Below are positions 1 through 8,664 of a DNA stretch of 64,000 nucleotides, one piece after another. The notes below the pieces were generated by a model that saw nothing but the letters and a program-made list of their open reading frames with translations, was not told where the DNA came from and made no database searches. The translations under genes were made by a program, and so were the position numbers. How positions within the stretch are numbered: position 1 is the stretch's first letter; each line of letters opens with the position of its first letter. Source of the DNA: Pseudomonas mucoides (GTDB lineage Bacteria > Pseudomonadota > Gammaproteobacteria > Pseudomonadales > Pseudomonadaceae); the NCBI RefSeq assembly GCF_015461845.1, contig NZ_JACOPW010000002.1:434001-498000 (forward strand), given 5' to 3'.

Positions 1-1398
1 CTTTCGACGCTATTCATCTGGCTGCTGTCCTTGCCATTCGGGCAGGTCAACAGCCTCAGCGCCTGGCTGCCGAGCGCGATGGCGGGTGCGGTGATTGTCA
101 CGCTGATGTATCGCTTGCTGGCGCCCTACTCCCGACGCTGGGCGCTGCTCAGCATTGCCTTGATGCTGATGACCAGTACGTTCATCACCGAAGCTCGCGC
201 GGTGTCCCAGGACCTGATACTCGCGGCGGTCGCGTTTTCGGTGTTTTACCTGGGGTATGCCGCCGACCACTTCGCAGCACAACGCCGCTGGTGGCTGATT
301 TTTGCCCTGTTGGTCCTCGGCTTCGGGGTGCGCGGACCGATCGGGCTGGTGGTGCCCACAGGCATTCTGTGCAGCTACTTTTTGCTCAATCGCCAATGGC
401 GGCATTTGTTCGGCTTCGGCCTGACAGCCGCCGTGTTGTTGGCCGTGAGCATCGGCACATTGTTGTGGCTGGCCGACACCGAAGGCGGCCCGGCCTTCAT
501 GCAAGACGTGGTGCGCATGCAGTTCATGGGGCGCATGGACGGCAGCGAAGGCGCCAGCGGAGCGCTGTATTATTTCACCAGTTCGATGGGCAACTATGCG
601 CTCGCCTATCCGCTGGCCTGGCTTGCGTTGGCGGCGATTGCGCTGACCCGACCGCGCCAGGCAGGCCCTGCATGGCGCCTGTTGCAGTACTGCATGGCGG
701 CCGGGTTGATTGTGATGATCGGGTTGTCGATCCCGCAGGCGAAAAAGGCCCGTTATCTACTGCCGATGTTGCCGATGGCGGCAATTATTGCGGCGTATCC
801 GTTTCAGGTCGCGCAAGGGCGGTTGTTTGCCGCGTTGCGCGGTTTGATGCAGGGGTTATGGTTGCTGATCCCGATACTCATGATCGTTGGATTGGTGGTC
901 GCTCAGCGCCGGTTTCCCGAGCAACTGACGTCGATCCGCTCGATGGTGATCCTGCTCGGCGTGTTGCAGGCCATCGCCCTTGCCACGCTGTTCAAGCCCC
1001 GTTGGCGCGCAGAGACGCTGGCTTTTTGCGCGGTGCTGGCGGTGTGGTCGGTGTACATGAGCGTGTTCGAACCGGTTGAGCGTCGGCTCTATGACACCCG
1101 CACATTCAGCCTTGCCGTCTATGAGCAGGTTAAAAAAGCGCCGGCGCCATTGGTGCTGCACAGCATGGGCAAAGATGCCAAGGCGATCAAATTCATGGTC
1201 AATATCCCGCATGACTTGCAGCCGCTGTTTACCGACTCGATCCCGGAACTGCAAAGTCTCTCCGGAGCCGCGTGGTTGATGATGGACCTGAACGCCTACA
1301 TCGCCTTGCAAGGCACTGCGCTGGGTAACTTGCAACCGGTGTTGAGCGGGCGATTCGACAAGAATGATTTCGTGCTGCTGCATAAACAAACCCCGTAG
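1..1398 (+). CDS. Glycosyltransferase family 39 (ArnT-like) membrane protein, 5' end missing
   Basis: The reading frame is open from the first base of the window, so the N-terminus, where this family carries its catalytic acidic loop, lies outside. About 465 residues are visible. They are dominated by hydrophobic transmembrane segments, followed by a soluble C-terminal part from roughly residue 360. The pattern of paired helices with short basic loops, and the 'VRGPIGLV' stretch, fit the GT39/PMT_2 superfamily, which moves sugars from polyprenyl-phosphate donors onto lipid A or other periplasmic acceptors. The true substrate cannot be told from this fragment. The gene ends at a hairpin shared with the convergent lysR gene. 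Confidence 0.75.
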   Translation, partial: LSTLFIWLLSLPFGQVNSLSAWLPSAMAGAVIVTLMYRLLAPYSRRWALLSIALMLMTSTFITEARAVSQDLILAAVAFSVFYLGYAADHFAAQRRWWLIFALLVLGFGVRGPIGLVVPTGILCSYFLLNRQWRHLFGFGLTAAVLLAVSIGTLLWLADTEGGPAFMQDVVRMQFMGRMDGSEGASGALYYFTSSMGNYALAYPLAWLALAAIALTRPRQAGPAWRLLQYCMAAGLIVMIGLSIPQAKKARYLLPMLPMAAIIAAYPFQVAQGRLFAALRGLMQGLWLLIPILMIVGLVVAQRRFPEQLTSIRSMVILLGVLQAIALATLFKPRWRAETLAFCAVLAVWSVYMSVFEPVERRLYDTRTFSLAVYEQVKKAPAPLVLHSMGKDAKAIKFMVNIPHDLQPLFTDSIPELQSLSGAAWLMMDLNAYIALQGTALGNLQPVLSGRFDKNDFVLLHKQTP

Positions 1399-1425
1399 AA
1401 CGGCGCACAGAAAGTTGCTGTTAGC

Positions 1426-1452
1426 GGCCCCTGCTTGTTTCACGCAGGGGCC
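1426..1452. terminator. Hairpin between convergent genes
   Basis: A perfect 9-bp stem (GGCCCCTGC / GCAGGGGCC) with a 9-nt loop lies between the glycosyltransferase stop and the lysR stop; the lysR stop codon is inside the loop. There is no strong T-tract on either side, so it is probably a bidirectional, weak or Rho-assisted terminator. Confidence 0.5.
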
Positions 1453-2405
1453 TTCAAATCGACCCCCAACGCCTGCGCAAACGCCTTGACCAGCGGACTG
1501 CGCACGGTGTTGTGGCGCAGGATCAGATTGAACGGCGTGACGATGTTGATCAGGTCCGGGCGCACCGCGCGAAACTGTCCCTGAGCCACCATCGTCGCTG
1601 CATAATGCTGCGGCAGAAAACCGACAAAACGACCGGTCTTGATCAACAGCGCCACGGCTTCCACCTGGGTGGCGGACGCCGAGAAACTGTCATAGTGAGC
1701 AAAGTTCAGCTTGTCCCGATGAATCGCGTAGCGATGGTTGATGCACTCATGGTGCCTGAGCACATCACTGCCCATTTCGGCGTCCGGCGTCGAAAACAGC
1801 GGGTGACCGACAGCGCAATAAACTTCCGAGCGTTCTTCATACAGCGCGTAATAATCAAACTCCTCTCTTTTCTGGTACACCGGCACGATCCCCGCCACTA
1901 ATCGCCCCTCTACTACGCCCCTTTCCACTTCATCCAGTTGAGACGACTGAAGTTGAAACCTTACTTTCGGCGACTCTTCATTAATTCGTCTAAGCGCTGC
2001 AACTAACGGTGAATTAGCATCGGAAATCGTATTGTCGATAACGCCCACTCCCAGATCGCCGATAAGTTCGTTTTGCGCTGAACTAAGGCGATCTCGAAAG
2101 TTATCGACCGAGGTAAACAAATCGATCGATGCCTGATACACCAATCGCCCTTCTTCGGTCAGGTGAAAGCCTTCTCGACCCCGGGTACACAAGCGCATGC
2201 CAATGCGGATTTCCAGGTCAGATATCTGTTTGCTGATCGCCGCCAGCCCCACATTCAGCTCATTTTGAGCCGCACTAAAGCCCCCGGCCTCGACCACGGC
2301 CTTGAATACCTTGAGCAATTTGAAGTCCAGCCCACTGAGGGCCAGCGGTGCCCGTTGCAGCGGTTTTGGCGGCGGGTTTCCGGAATTGGAAAGTGGGGTT
2401 TCCAT
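1440..2405 (-). CDS. LysR-family transcriptional regulator
   Basis: A 321-residue protein. The winged helix-turn-helix is near residues 27-86 (LKVFKAVVEAGGFSAAQ, then AAISKQISDLE), and the periplasmic-binding-protein-like effector domain follows from about residue 110. It is transcribed away from the argH-like gene across a 306-bp gap, the usual arrangement for a LysR activator of the divergent operon, so it most likely senses the substrate of the 2.7-10 kb operon. The middle of the gene is visibly richer in A/T than its neighbours, which may reflect transfer or relaxed codon use. The N-terminal 25 residues ahead of the HTH are longer than typical for the family, so the start could be internal. 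Confidence 0.85.
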   Translation of the reverse strand: METPLSNSGNPPPKPLQRAPLALSGLDFKLLKVFKAVVEAGGFSAAQNELNVGLAAISKQISDLEIRIGMRLCTRGREGFHLTEEGRLVYQASIDLFTSVDNFRDRLSSAQNELIGDLGVGVIDNTISDANSPLVAALRRINEESPKVRFQLQSSQLDEVERGVVEGRLVAGIVPVYQKREEFDYYALYEERSEVYCAVGHPLFSTPDAEMGSDVLRHHECINHRYAIHRDKLNFAHYDSFSASATQVEAVALLIKTGRFVGFLPQHYAATMVAQGQFRAVRPDLINIVTPFNLILRHNTVRSPLVKAFAQALGVDLKAPA

Positions 2406-2711
2406 AATGCTTATTTACCTCTGGCGCCGTATTCAACAACCTGTGTCCAACAACAAAAATAGTGCCGGTAAATAATAATGACCACAGAAAACCAGGCTTG
2501 GCAACTGCCAATAAATTCCGTACTTCAGTGCCAACTCACTGATGTTCAACGACTAAAAGCTGACACTTCGATCAGCTCTCGTGACTTCGCAACTGCGCTT
2601 ATCCCCTGCCCTTGAATTTGATTAGGCCGAACCTCGCCCGAATGATTTTCGACGCGTGTTCCAGGCCCGGCATACCGATTTCAGTTCGCTTTACCGACGA
2701 GGAAAACAACA
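2406..2711. promoter_or_regulatory. Divergent lysR/argH control region
   Basis: This 306-bp gene-free stretch is richer in A/T than the flanking genes. It contains a perfect 9-bp inverted repeat, TTATTTACC (2411-2419) and GGTAAATAA (2467-2475), separated by 47 bp and close to the lysR start. It is a candidate autoregulatory or looping site. I see no clear -35/-10 pair, and no REP element is present. Confidence 0.35.
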
Positions 2712-4139
2712 ATGTCTCAAACCACCGACCGTCTCTGGGGTGCCCGCTTCAAAAGCGGCCCATCCGAAGCCCTGGCGGCCCTGTCCCGTTGCCCCGAGCG
2801 CTACTTTCGCCTCACCCCGTACGACCTCGCCGGTTCCAAGGCACATGCCCGTGAACTGCAGCGTGCCGGGCTGCTGACCGAGCAAGAAACCCTGACCATG
2901 CTCGATGCGCTGGAGCGCATCGGTGATGACTTCCGCGCCGGCCGCATCGCCCCGACGCTGGACGACGAAGACGTCCACACCTTCATCGAACGCCTGCTGA
3001 CCGAACGCCTCGGCGCCTTGGGCGGCAAGCTGCGTGCGGGCCGCTCGCGCAACGACCAGACCGCCAACGACCTGCGCCTGTTTCTGCGTGATCACGTCCG
3101 CACCCTGGCCGTCGAAGTGCTGGCCCTGCAACAGGCCCTGGTCGATCAGGCCGAGCAACACATCGAAAGCATCTGCCCGGGTTTCACCCACTTGCAGCAG
3201 GCGCAACCCATTGTCTTCGCGCACCACTTGCTGGCTCACTCGCAATCGATGCTGCGTGACGTGCAACGCCTGGTGGATTGGGACATACGCACCTCACTGT
3301 CGCCACTCGGCGCTGCGGCCATGGCCGGTTCCGCCATTGCTCGCCTGCCGCAACAGTCGGCCAAGGAAATGGGCTACAGCGGCGTCTGCGAAAACTCCAT
3401 CGACGCCGTCGCCAGCCGCGATCACGTCGCCGAATTCCTGTTTATTGCGAGCATGCTCGGCATCAACATTTCCCGCCTCGCCGAAGAATTTTGCCTGTGG
3501 TCGTCGCGGCAATTTCGCTGGGTTGCGCTGGACGATGCCTACGCCACCGGCAGCTCGATCATGCCGCAGAAGAAAAACCCGGACATCGCCGAACTGGCCC
3601 GGGGCAAGGCGGGTCGCCTGATCGGTAACCTGACCGGTTTGCTCTCCACGCTGAAATCCCTGCCGCTGTCGTACAACCGCGACTTGAGCGAAGACAAGAA
3701 CGGCGTGCTCGACAGCGTCGACACCTTGCTGCTGGTACTGCCGGCCATGGCCGGGATGGTCGCAACCATGAAGGTCAACGTCGAAGAACTGCGTCATCAG
3801 GCGCCACTGGGCTTCACCCTCGCCACCGAAGTCGCTGACTGGCTGGCCATGCGCGGCGTGCCGTTCAAGGAAGCGCATGAGATTACCGGTGCGCTGGTCC
3901 AGGCCTGCGAGAAACATGACCTCGAATTGTGGGAAGCCTCGCCGGCATTGCTGGCCGAAATCGACCCGCGCCTGACGCCTGAAGTGCGTGACAGTTTGAC
4001 CCTGGAAGCCGCCATCGCCGCCCGCAGTGGCTGGGGCGGCACCGCACCGCAACAGGTGCGCGAGCAGATCGGCCGCCTGAAAACCGCCCTCGCCGCGCAA
4101 CAGCAGTGGACCGAGGACTATCAGGGTTTCCGCCTCTGA
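2712..4139 (+). CDS. Argininosuccinate lyase-like C-N lyase (aspartase/fumarase superfamily)
   Basis: At 475 residues this matches ArgH length. The superfamily hallmarks are present: GRSRND (110-115), the FTHLQ segment with the likely catalytic histidine (about H160), and the signature GSSIMPQKKNPD (280-291) carrying the catalytic serine loop. ArgH cleaves argininosuccinate to arginine and fumarate in the cytosol. The biosynthetic argH of Pseudomonas normally sits in another context, and this copy heads a catabolic-looking operon with an amino-acid ABC transporter, so it is probably a paralogue. It may act on another N-substituted aspartate, releasing fumarate plus an amine, as the EDDS and iminodisuccinate lyases of this family do. 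Family certain, substrate inferred. Confidence 0.85.
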   Translation: MSQTTDRLWGARFKSGPSEALAALSRCPERYFRLTPYDLAGSKAHARELQRAGLLTEQETLTMLDALERIGDDFRAGRIAPTLDDEDVHTFIERLLTERLGALGGKLRAGRSRNDQTANDLRLFLRDHVRTLAVEVLALQQALVDQAEQHIESICPGFTHLQQAQPIVFAHHLLAHSQSMLRDVQRLVDWDIRTSLSPLGAAAMAGSAIARLPQQSAKEMGYSGVCENSIDAVASRDHVAEFLFIASMLGINISRLAEEFCLWSSRQFRWVALDDAYATGSSIMPQKKNPDIAELARGKAGRLIGNLTGLLSTLKSLPLSYNRDLSEDKNGVLDSVDTLLLVLPAMAGMVATMKVNVEELRHQAPLGFTLATEVADWLAMRGVPFKEAHEITGALVQACEKHDLELWEASPALLAEIDPRLTPEVRDSLTLEAAIAARSGWGGTAPQQVREQIGRLKTALAAQQQWTEDYQGFRL

Positions 4140-4154
4140 GGCAAGACACAAAAA

Positions 4155-4186
4155 CCTGTGGGAGCGGGCAAGCCCGCGTCCACAGG
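4155..4186. repeat. REP-like hairpin (family A, compact)
   Basis: An inverted repeat beginning CCTGTGGGAGCGGGC and ending CCACAGG lies between the lyase gene and the transporter permease. It is a compact single-unit version of the REP elements found throughout this window. Confidence 0.6.
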
Positions 4187-4227
4187 GATCACGTTGGACC
4201 TGTGATACCAGTGTACGGAGAAACAAC

Positions 4228-5106
4228 ATGAGCCAGACCCAGGCAGAACGACTCCAGTCGGAGCGCAAACTGGCGGAAAACCAGTTCGACATCACGCAAT
4301 ACCAGCATGTGCCACGGCGTTATTACGGGCGGATTTTCTTCGCCACCCTCATCGTCGTCGCCATTCTCGGTCTGGTGCGGGCCTTCGCCGAAGGCAAGAT
4401 CGAATGGTCGTACATCGGCCAGTTCCTGACCTCCCAGGCGATCATGTGGGGCTTGCTCAACACCGTCGTCATGGCCGTGCTGGCGATGGCGCTGGGCATT
4501 ATTTTCGGGGTGATCACCGCGATCATGCGCATGTCGGCCAACCCGATCCTGCGCTACGTGGCCGTGACCTACACCTGGCTGTTTCGCGGTACGCCACTGA
4601 TCCTGCAACTGCTGTTGTGGTTCAACCTCGCATTGATTTTCCCCACCATCGGCATCCCCGGCCTGTTCGAAATGGACACTGTGAGCCTGATGACGCCGTT
4701 CGTGGCCGCCCTGCTCGGCTTGAGCATCAACCAGGGCGCCTACACCGCCGAAGTGGTGCGCGCCGGGTTGCTGTCGGTGGACACTGGCCAGTACGAGGCC
4801 GCCAAGTCGATCGGCATGCCGCGCCTGCAAGCGCTGCGCCGCATCATTCTGCCGCAGGCCATGCGGATCATCATTCCGCCGGTCGGTAACGAATTCATCG
4901 GCATGGTCAAAATGACCTCGCTGGCGAGCGTTATCCAGTACTCGGAACTGCTCTACAACGCCCAGAACATCTACTACGCCAACGCTCGCGTGATGGAGCT
5001 GCTGATCGTCGCCGGTATCTGGTACCTGGCCACGGTCACCGTGCTGTCCTTTGGTCAAAGCCGCCTGGAGCGTCGTTTCGCTCGCGGCGCCGGCAAGCGT
5101 TCTTGA
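4228..5106 (+). CDS. Polar amino acid ABC transporter, permease
   Basis: A 292-residue inner-membrane permease of the HisM/GlnP type. It has a roughly 45-residue cytoplasmic N-terminal extension, several hydrophobic helices, and the EAA loop ([17 protein letters not shown]) near residues 190-206, which contacts the ATPase. Only one permease gene is present, so the transporter is presumably a homodimer. The ATPase follows after 10 bp and the binding protein after that. Together with the upstream lyase gene this argues for uptake of an amino-acid-like carbon or nitrogen source. Confidence 0.9.
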   Translation: MSQTQAERLQSERKLAENQFDITQYQHVPRRYYGRIFFATLIVVAILGLVRAFAEGKIEWSYIGQFLTSQAIMWGLLNTVVMAVLAMALGIIFGVITAIMRMSANPILRYVAVTYTWLFRGTPLILQLLLWFNLALIFPTIGIPGLFEMDTVSLMTPFVAALLGLSINQGAYTAEVVRAGLLSVDTGQYEAAKSIGMPRLQALRRIILPQAMRIIIPPVGNEFIGMVKMTSLASVIQYSELLYNAQNIYYANARVMELLIVAGIWYLATVTVLSFGQSRLERRFARGAGKRS

Positions 5107-5116
5107 GGAGCCCCAC

Positions 5117-5881
5117 ATGAGAAGCATCGTCAAGGCCGTGAGCCTGAACAAATATTACGACCAGTACCACGCGCTCAAGGACATCAACATCGAAGTCGAG
5201 CAAGGCGAAGTGCTGTGCATCATCGGCCCGTCCGGCTCCGGCAAAAGCACCTTGCTGCGCTGCGTCAACCAGCTGGAAAAGATCGACAAGGGCGGCCTGT
5301 GGGTCGACGGCGAACTGGTGGGTTACCGCGTCGTCGGCAACAAACTGCACGAGCTCAACGAGTCGCAGATCGCCCGTCAACGCCTGTCCACCGGCATGGT
5401 GTTCCAGCGTTTCAACCTGTTCCCGCACATGACGGTGCTGCAAAACATCATCGAAGGGCCGTGCCAGGTGCTCAAACGTTCGCCCAAGGAGGCGCACGAA
5501 GAAGCCGTGGAACTGCTCGCTCGCGTCGGCCTGGCCGACAAGCGCAACAGCTACCCGATCGAGCTGTCGGGTGGCCAGCAACAACGCGTGGCCATTGCCC
5601 GCGCCCTGGCCATGCGGCCCAAGCTGATGCTGTTCGATGAACCCACTTCGGCACTCGACCCGGAACTGGTCGGTGAGGTGCTGTCGGTGATGCGCGATCT
5701 GGCGCAAACCGGCATGACCATGATCGTCGTCACCCATGAACTGGGCTTCGCTCGCGAGGTTTCCAACCGCATGGTGTTCATGGACGGCGGGCAGATCGTG
5801 GAGGCAGGAAGCCCCGAAGAAATACTAATAAGTCCGCAAAACCCGCGCACCCAAAGCTTCATTTCTGCCGTTCGAACCTAA
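5117..5881 (+). CDS. Amino acid ABC transporter, ATP-binding protein
   Basis: A 254-residue ATPase. The start ATG is preceded by a good ribosome-binding sequence (TTGAGGAG). Walker A is GPSGSGKST near residues 36-44, the Q-loop precedes [12 protein letters not shown], the ABC signature is LSGGQQQR, and Walker B is [12 protein letters not shown] followed by the switch histidine in VVTHE. This is the HisP/GlnQ type that energises polar amino-acid import, partnering the permease immediately upstream. An earlier in-frame start would overlap the permease gene and add residues with no family match. Confidence 0.93.
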   Translation: MRSIVKAVSLNKYYDQYHALKDINIEVEQGEVLCIIGPSGSGKSTLLRCVNQLEKIDKGGLWVDGELVGYRVVGNKLHELNESQIARQRLSTGMVFQRFNLFPHMTVLQNIIEGPCQVLKRSPKEAHEEAVELLARVGLADKRNSYPIELSGGQQQRVAIARALAMRPKLMLFDEPTSALDPELVGEVLSVMRDLAQTGMTMIVVTHELGFAREVSNRMVFMDGGQIVEAGSPEEILISPQNPRTQSFISAVRT

Positions 5882-5920
5882 GCGCTGTTTGGCGCTCACA
5901 ACACTCATAAGAGAACGACC

Positions 5921-6745
5921 ATGAAGAACTTCGTTATTCCAGCAGTACTCGCCGGCCTGATGGCTTCCAGCTTCACCTTCGCCGCCGAATTGCCGGCCAG
6001 CATCAAGGCCAAGGGCGAGATCGTGGTAGCGATCATGCCGAACTACCCACCGATGGATTTCAAGGACCCGGCCACCAACACCCTCACCGGCCTGGACTAT
6101 GACCTGGGCAATGCCCTGGCCGAGCGTCTGGGCGTGAAGATCAAATGGCAGGAAACCGGTTTCGAACAGATGATCAACGCGCTGACCACCGACCGCGTGG
6201 ACATGGTCTTGTCCGGCATGACCGACACTGCCGAGCGTCAAGCCAGCGTGACTTTCGTTGACTACTTCACCAGCGGTCCGCAGTTCTACACCCTGCAGAA
6301 GAACAAGGACTTCAACGAGATCATCGACCTGTGCGGCAAGAAAGTCGGCACCAGCCGCCGCACCACCTTCCCGTCGGAAATCGCCGAGTGGAGCAAGGCC
6401 AACTGCGAAGCCGCCGGCAAGCCTGCAATCAACGTGATCGGCACCGAAGGTTCGGCCGATGCCCGGGCGCAACTGCGCCAGAGCCGTATCGACGCGGCGA
6501 TGCAGGGCAGCGAGACCCTGCCCTACCTCAAGACCCAGGAAAAGGACATGTACAAAACCGTGGGCCTGCCGATCTCCTCGCAGTTCACCGGGTTGGGCGT
6601 GAGCAAGAAAAAGCCTGAGCTGAGTGAAGCGGTGAAGGTCGCGTTGCAGAGCATGATTGATGACGGCAGCTACCAGACCATCCTGAAGAAATGGGACCTG
6701 GAACTGGGCGCAATCAAGACTGTGACCATCAACGCCGGGAAATAA
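5921..6745 (+). CDS. Amino acid ABC transporter, periplasmic substrate-binding protein
   Basis: A 274-residue protein with a Sec signal peptide (residues 1-22, cleavage after FTFAA). The mature part is a type-3 family solute-binding fold: a beta strand leading to MPNYPPMDFKDP, the DYDLGNALAERLGVKI segment, and the DMVLSGMTDTAERQASVTFVDYF hinge region typical of polar amino-acid binders. It ends the three-gene transporter 39 bp after the ATPase. The ligand is unknown; the operon suggests an amino acid derivative. Confidence 0.9.
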   Translation: MKNFVIPAVLAGLMASSFTFAAELPASIKAKGEIVVAIMPNYPPMDFKDPATNTLTGLDYDLGNALAERLGVKIKWQETGFEQMINALTTDRVDMVLSGMTDTAERQASVTFVDYFTSGPQFYTLQKNKDFNEIIDLCGKKVGTSRRTTFPSEIAEWSKANCEAAGKPAINVIGTEGSADARAQLRQSRIDAAMQGSETLPYLKTQEKDMYKTVGLPISSQFTGLGVSKKKPELSEAVKVALQSMIDDGSYQTILKKWDLELGAIKTVTINAGK

Positions 6746-6749
6746 GCGG

Positions 6750-6898
6750 CAGGCTCGCTCCCACAATGGTCTGGGCCAAACACAATTTTTGGCCGACCAA
6801 TAAACCTGTGGGAGCGGGCTTGCCCGCGATGGCGATCTGTCAGGTGACATAGATGTTGAATGTGCCGGCCTCATCGCGGGCAAGCCCGCTCCCACAGG
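6750..6898. repeat. REP half-site plus REP doublet
   Basis: A degenerate family A half (6750-6768) is followed by a full inverted pair: GTGGGAGCGGGCTTGCCCGC on one side and its complement at 6875-6898. The spacer contains CTGTCAGGTGACATAGATG. The array separates the transporter genes from the hydrolase genes and probably acts as an mRNA 3' structure. Confidence 0.75.
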
Positions 6899-6917
6899 TT
6901 TTGTGGTGTACCTATAA

Positions 6918-7784
6918 ATGAATGGAGTGCCACTGATGTCCTCCTCGCTGCAACCCACCTGGCCCGCCCCGCACAAAGCCTGCCTCGCCCTCGCCTTCGA
7001 TCTCGATGGCCCGACCGGCGATGCCATGCTCAATGGCTCGATCTGGCACAAGCCCGAGTACTTCGGTTTCGGCGGTTACGGCCCTTACCGGGCGCTGCCG
7101 CGGATTCTCGACCTGCTGGACGAATTCAGGATTCCAACGACCTTCTTCGTCCCCGCCTGGGTCGTGGAGAACTGGCCGACACAGTGCCAGGCGATTATCG
7201 AGCGCGGGCATGAGGTGGCGTACCACGGCTACAAACACGAATCCTTTTACGCCCTGACGCTGGACCAGCAAAAGGACGTGATGAAGACATCACGCGAGGT
7301 GTTCTGGAAACACCTGGCGATCCGCGCCGAAGGCTTTCGCACCCCGTCCGGCGATTGGCGCGCCGAGACCCCGGCGATGCTGGTTGAAGCCGGCGTGACC
7401 TATTCCAGCAGCATGCGCGGCGATGACCGGCCGTACCTGGTCAAGGTACCCGGCCACGACACGCCGTTGGTGGAAATTCCCGGCCGCTGGGAAATGGACG
7501 ACTACGCCTCCCTCGCCTACACCCGTGCCCCGAACTTCCCCTCGGGCCTCGACCGCACCGCCAGCTACGCGCTGACCCTCGACAACTGGTGCCGCGAATA
7601 CGACGGCGCGATGAACGAAGGCCTGTGCCTGACCACCTTGTTCCACCCCAAGATCACCGGCAAACCGGGACGCATCCTGTTGCTGGAAAAACTCTTTGAC
7701 CACATGCGCCAGCGCGATGACGTGTGGTTCGCGACCTGCCGCGATGTCGCCCAGTGGTGGCTGAAGGAGCACCACCATGGCTGA
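6918..7784 (+). CDS. Polysaccharide deacetylase-fold amidohydrolase (PgdA/PuuE/cyclic imidase type)
   Basis: At most 288 residues; a second ATG at 6936 gives 282 residues and may be the true start. This is a NodB-homology metallohydrolase of the subgroup with H. pylori PgdA, PuuE allantoinase and the P. putida cyclic imide hydrolase. The visible metal ligands are D30 in FDLDG and H103/H107 in YHGYKHE (numbering from 6918), and the RTPSGDW loop follows. The last 8 bp overlap the next gene, a paralogue. In this subgroup the substrate may be a cyclic amide or imide rather than a polysaccharide, which would fit the amino-acid transporter and lyase in the same operon. Confidence 0.82.
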   Translation: MNGVPLMSSSLQPTWPAPHKACLALAFDLDGPTGDAMLNGSIWHKPEYFGFGGYGPYRALPRILDLLDEFRIPTTFFVPAWVVENWPTQCQAIIERGHEVAYHGYKHESFYALTLDQQKDVMKTSREVFWKHLAIRAEGFRTPSGDWRAETPAMLVEAGVTYSSSMRGDDRPYLVKVPGHDTPLVEIPGRWEMDDYASLAYTRAPNFPSGLDRTASYALTLDNWCREYDGAMNEGLCLTTLFHPKITGKPGRILLLEKLFDHMRQRDDVWFATCRDVAQWWLKEHHHG

Positions 7785-8664
7785 TTTCACTGTGTGGCCT
7801 CAAGGCAAGCGCTGTGCCGTGGTGTTGACCGTTGATTACAACGACATCCACGGCATTCTGACCCAGGCGCCTGAAGTCGCCGGGCGCGACAAGACGCTGT
7901 CTGTCTGGCGTTACGGCACTCAACGCGGAGTCGAGCGCTTACTCGGTTTGTTCAAGGAACTGGGGGTGTCCAGCAGTTGGTGCATCCCCGGCATCGTCGC
8001 CGAGGAAAACCCCGAACACCTCCGCGCAATACAGGCCGGCGGGCATGAAATCGCCTGTTCAGGCTATCGCCACCAGAACTATGACACCCTCGATCTCGCC
8101 CAACAGAGCGCTGAGATTGCCAAGGGTTGCGCAGCGTTGACCGCGCTGACCGGTCAGCGCCCCACAGGATTTCGCATCCCGGCCGGCAACGGCGCAGCGG
8201 GTTTCATCGAGGCCTTGAGGGGTCAGGGCATTCGCTGGTCTTCATCGTGGCGTGGCGATGACTTGCCGTTCAAGCATCCGACTGCACCGGAAGTCATCGA
8301 GTTGCCGCTGCACTATGAACTGGAAGACGAGCCGTATTTCGCCTTCAACCTGAGCCCTGCCGTGCCTCCGGCGCAGTCGCGGATCGCGTCTTACAGCCAC
8401 ACCCTGGGCAACCTGCAAATGGACTTCGCCGGGTTCTACCGGTTTGGCCTGTGCTACGTGCTGCGCCTGCACCCGGAAATCATCGCCACGCCGGGGCGCA
8501 TCGGTGTCCTGCGCGAATTGCTTGAGGGCATTCAGCAACACAAAGATGTGTGGATCGCCACCGCCGCTGAAGTCGCGCAGTGGTGGGCCGGTTCGGCGCA
8601 GCCTGTGGCCGAGGATCACCCGGCCTCGGTGTATGAGCGCCATTATCGGGATTACCTCGTATGA
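7777..8664 (+). CDS. Polysaccharide deacetylase-fold paralogue with altered metal site
   Basis: A 295-residue protein of the same fold and length as the gene before it. It retains the FRIPAGN loop, but two of the three expected metal ligands are changed. The motif corresponding to FDLDG reads VDYND, placing N22 where the ligand Asp should be, and YHGYKH reads CSGYRH, placing S95 where the first His should be; H99 remains. It overlaps the upstream gene by 8 bp and the downstream PrpD gene by 4 bp (ATGA), so the three are translationally coupled. It could be a non-catalytic partner of the upstream enzyme or an enzyme with a different mechanism. The ligand alignment was done by eye. Confidence 0.78.
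   Translation: MADFTVWPQGKRCAVVLTVDYNDIHGILTQAPEVAGRDKTLSVWRYGTQRGVERLLGLFKELGVSSSWCIPGIVAEENPEHLRAIQAGGHEIACSGYRHQNYDTLDLAQQSAEIAKGCAALTALTGQRPTGFRIPAGNGAAGFIEALRGQGIRWSSSWRGDDLPFKHPTAPEVIELPLHYELEDEPYFAFNLSPAVPPAQSRIASYSHTLGNLQMDFAGFYRFGLCYVLRLHPEIIATPGRIGVLRELLEGIQQHKDVWIATAAEVAQWWAGSAQPVAEDHPASVYERHYRDYLV

Noticed and set aside
2612..2877. Short plus-strand frames over the lyase start
   Set aside because: They overlap the lyase gene out of frame, have no domain and no independent ribosome-binding site.
6750..6898. Repeated intergenic units that could be mistaken for a CRISPR array
   Set aside because: Units are inverted hairpins occurring singly or in pairs at many sites, not evenly spaced direct repeats with unique spacers, and no cas genes are present.
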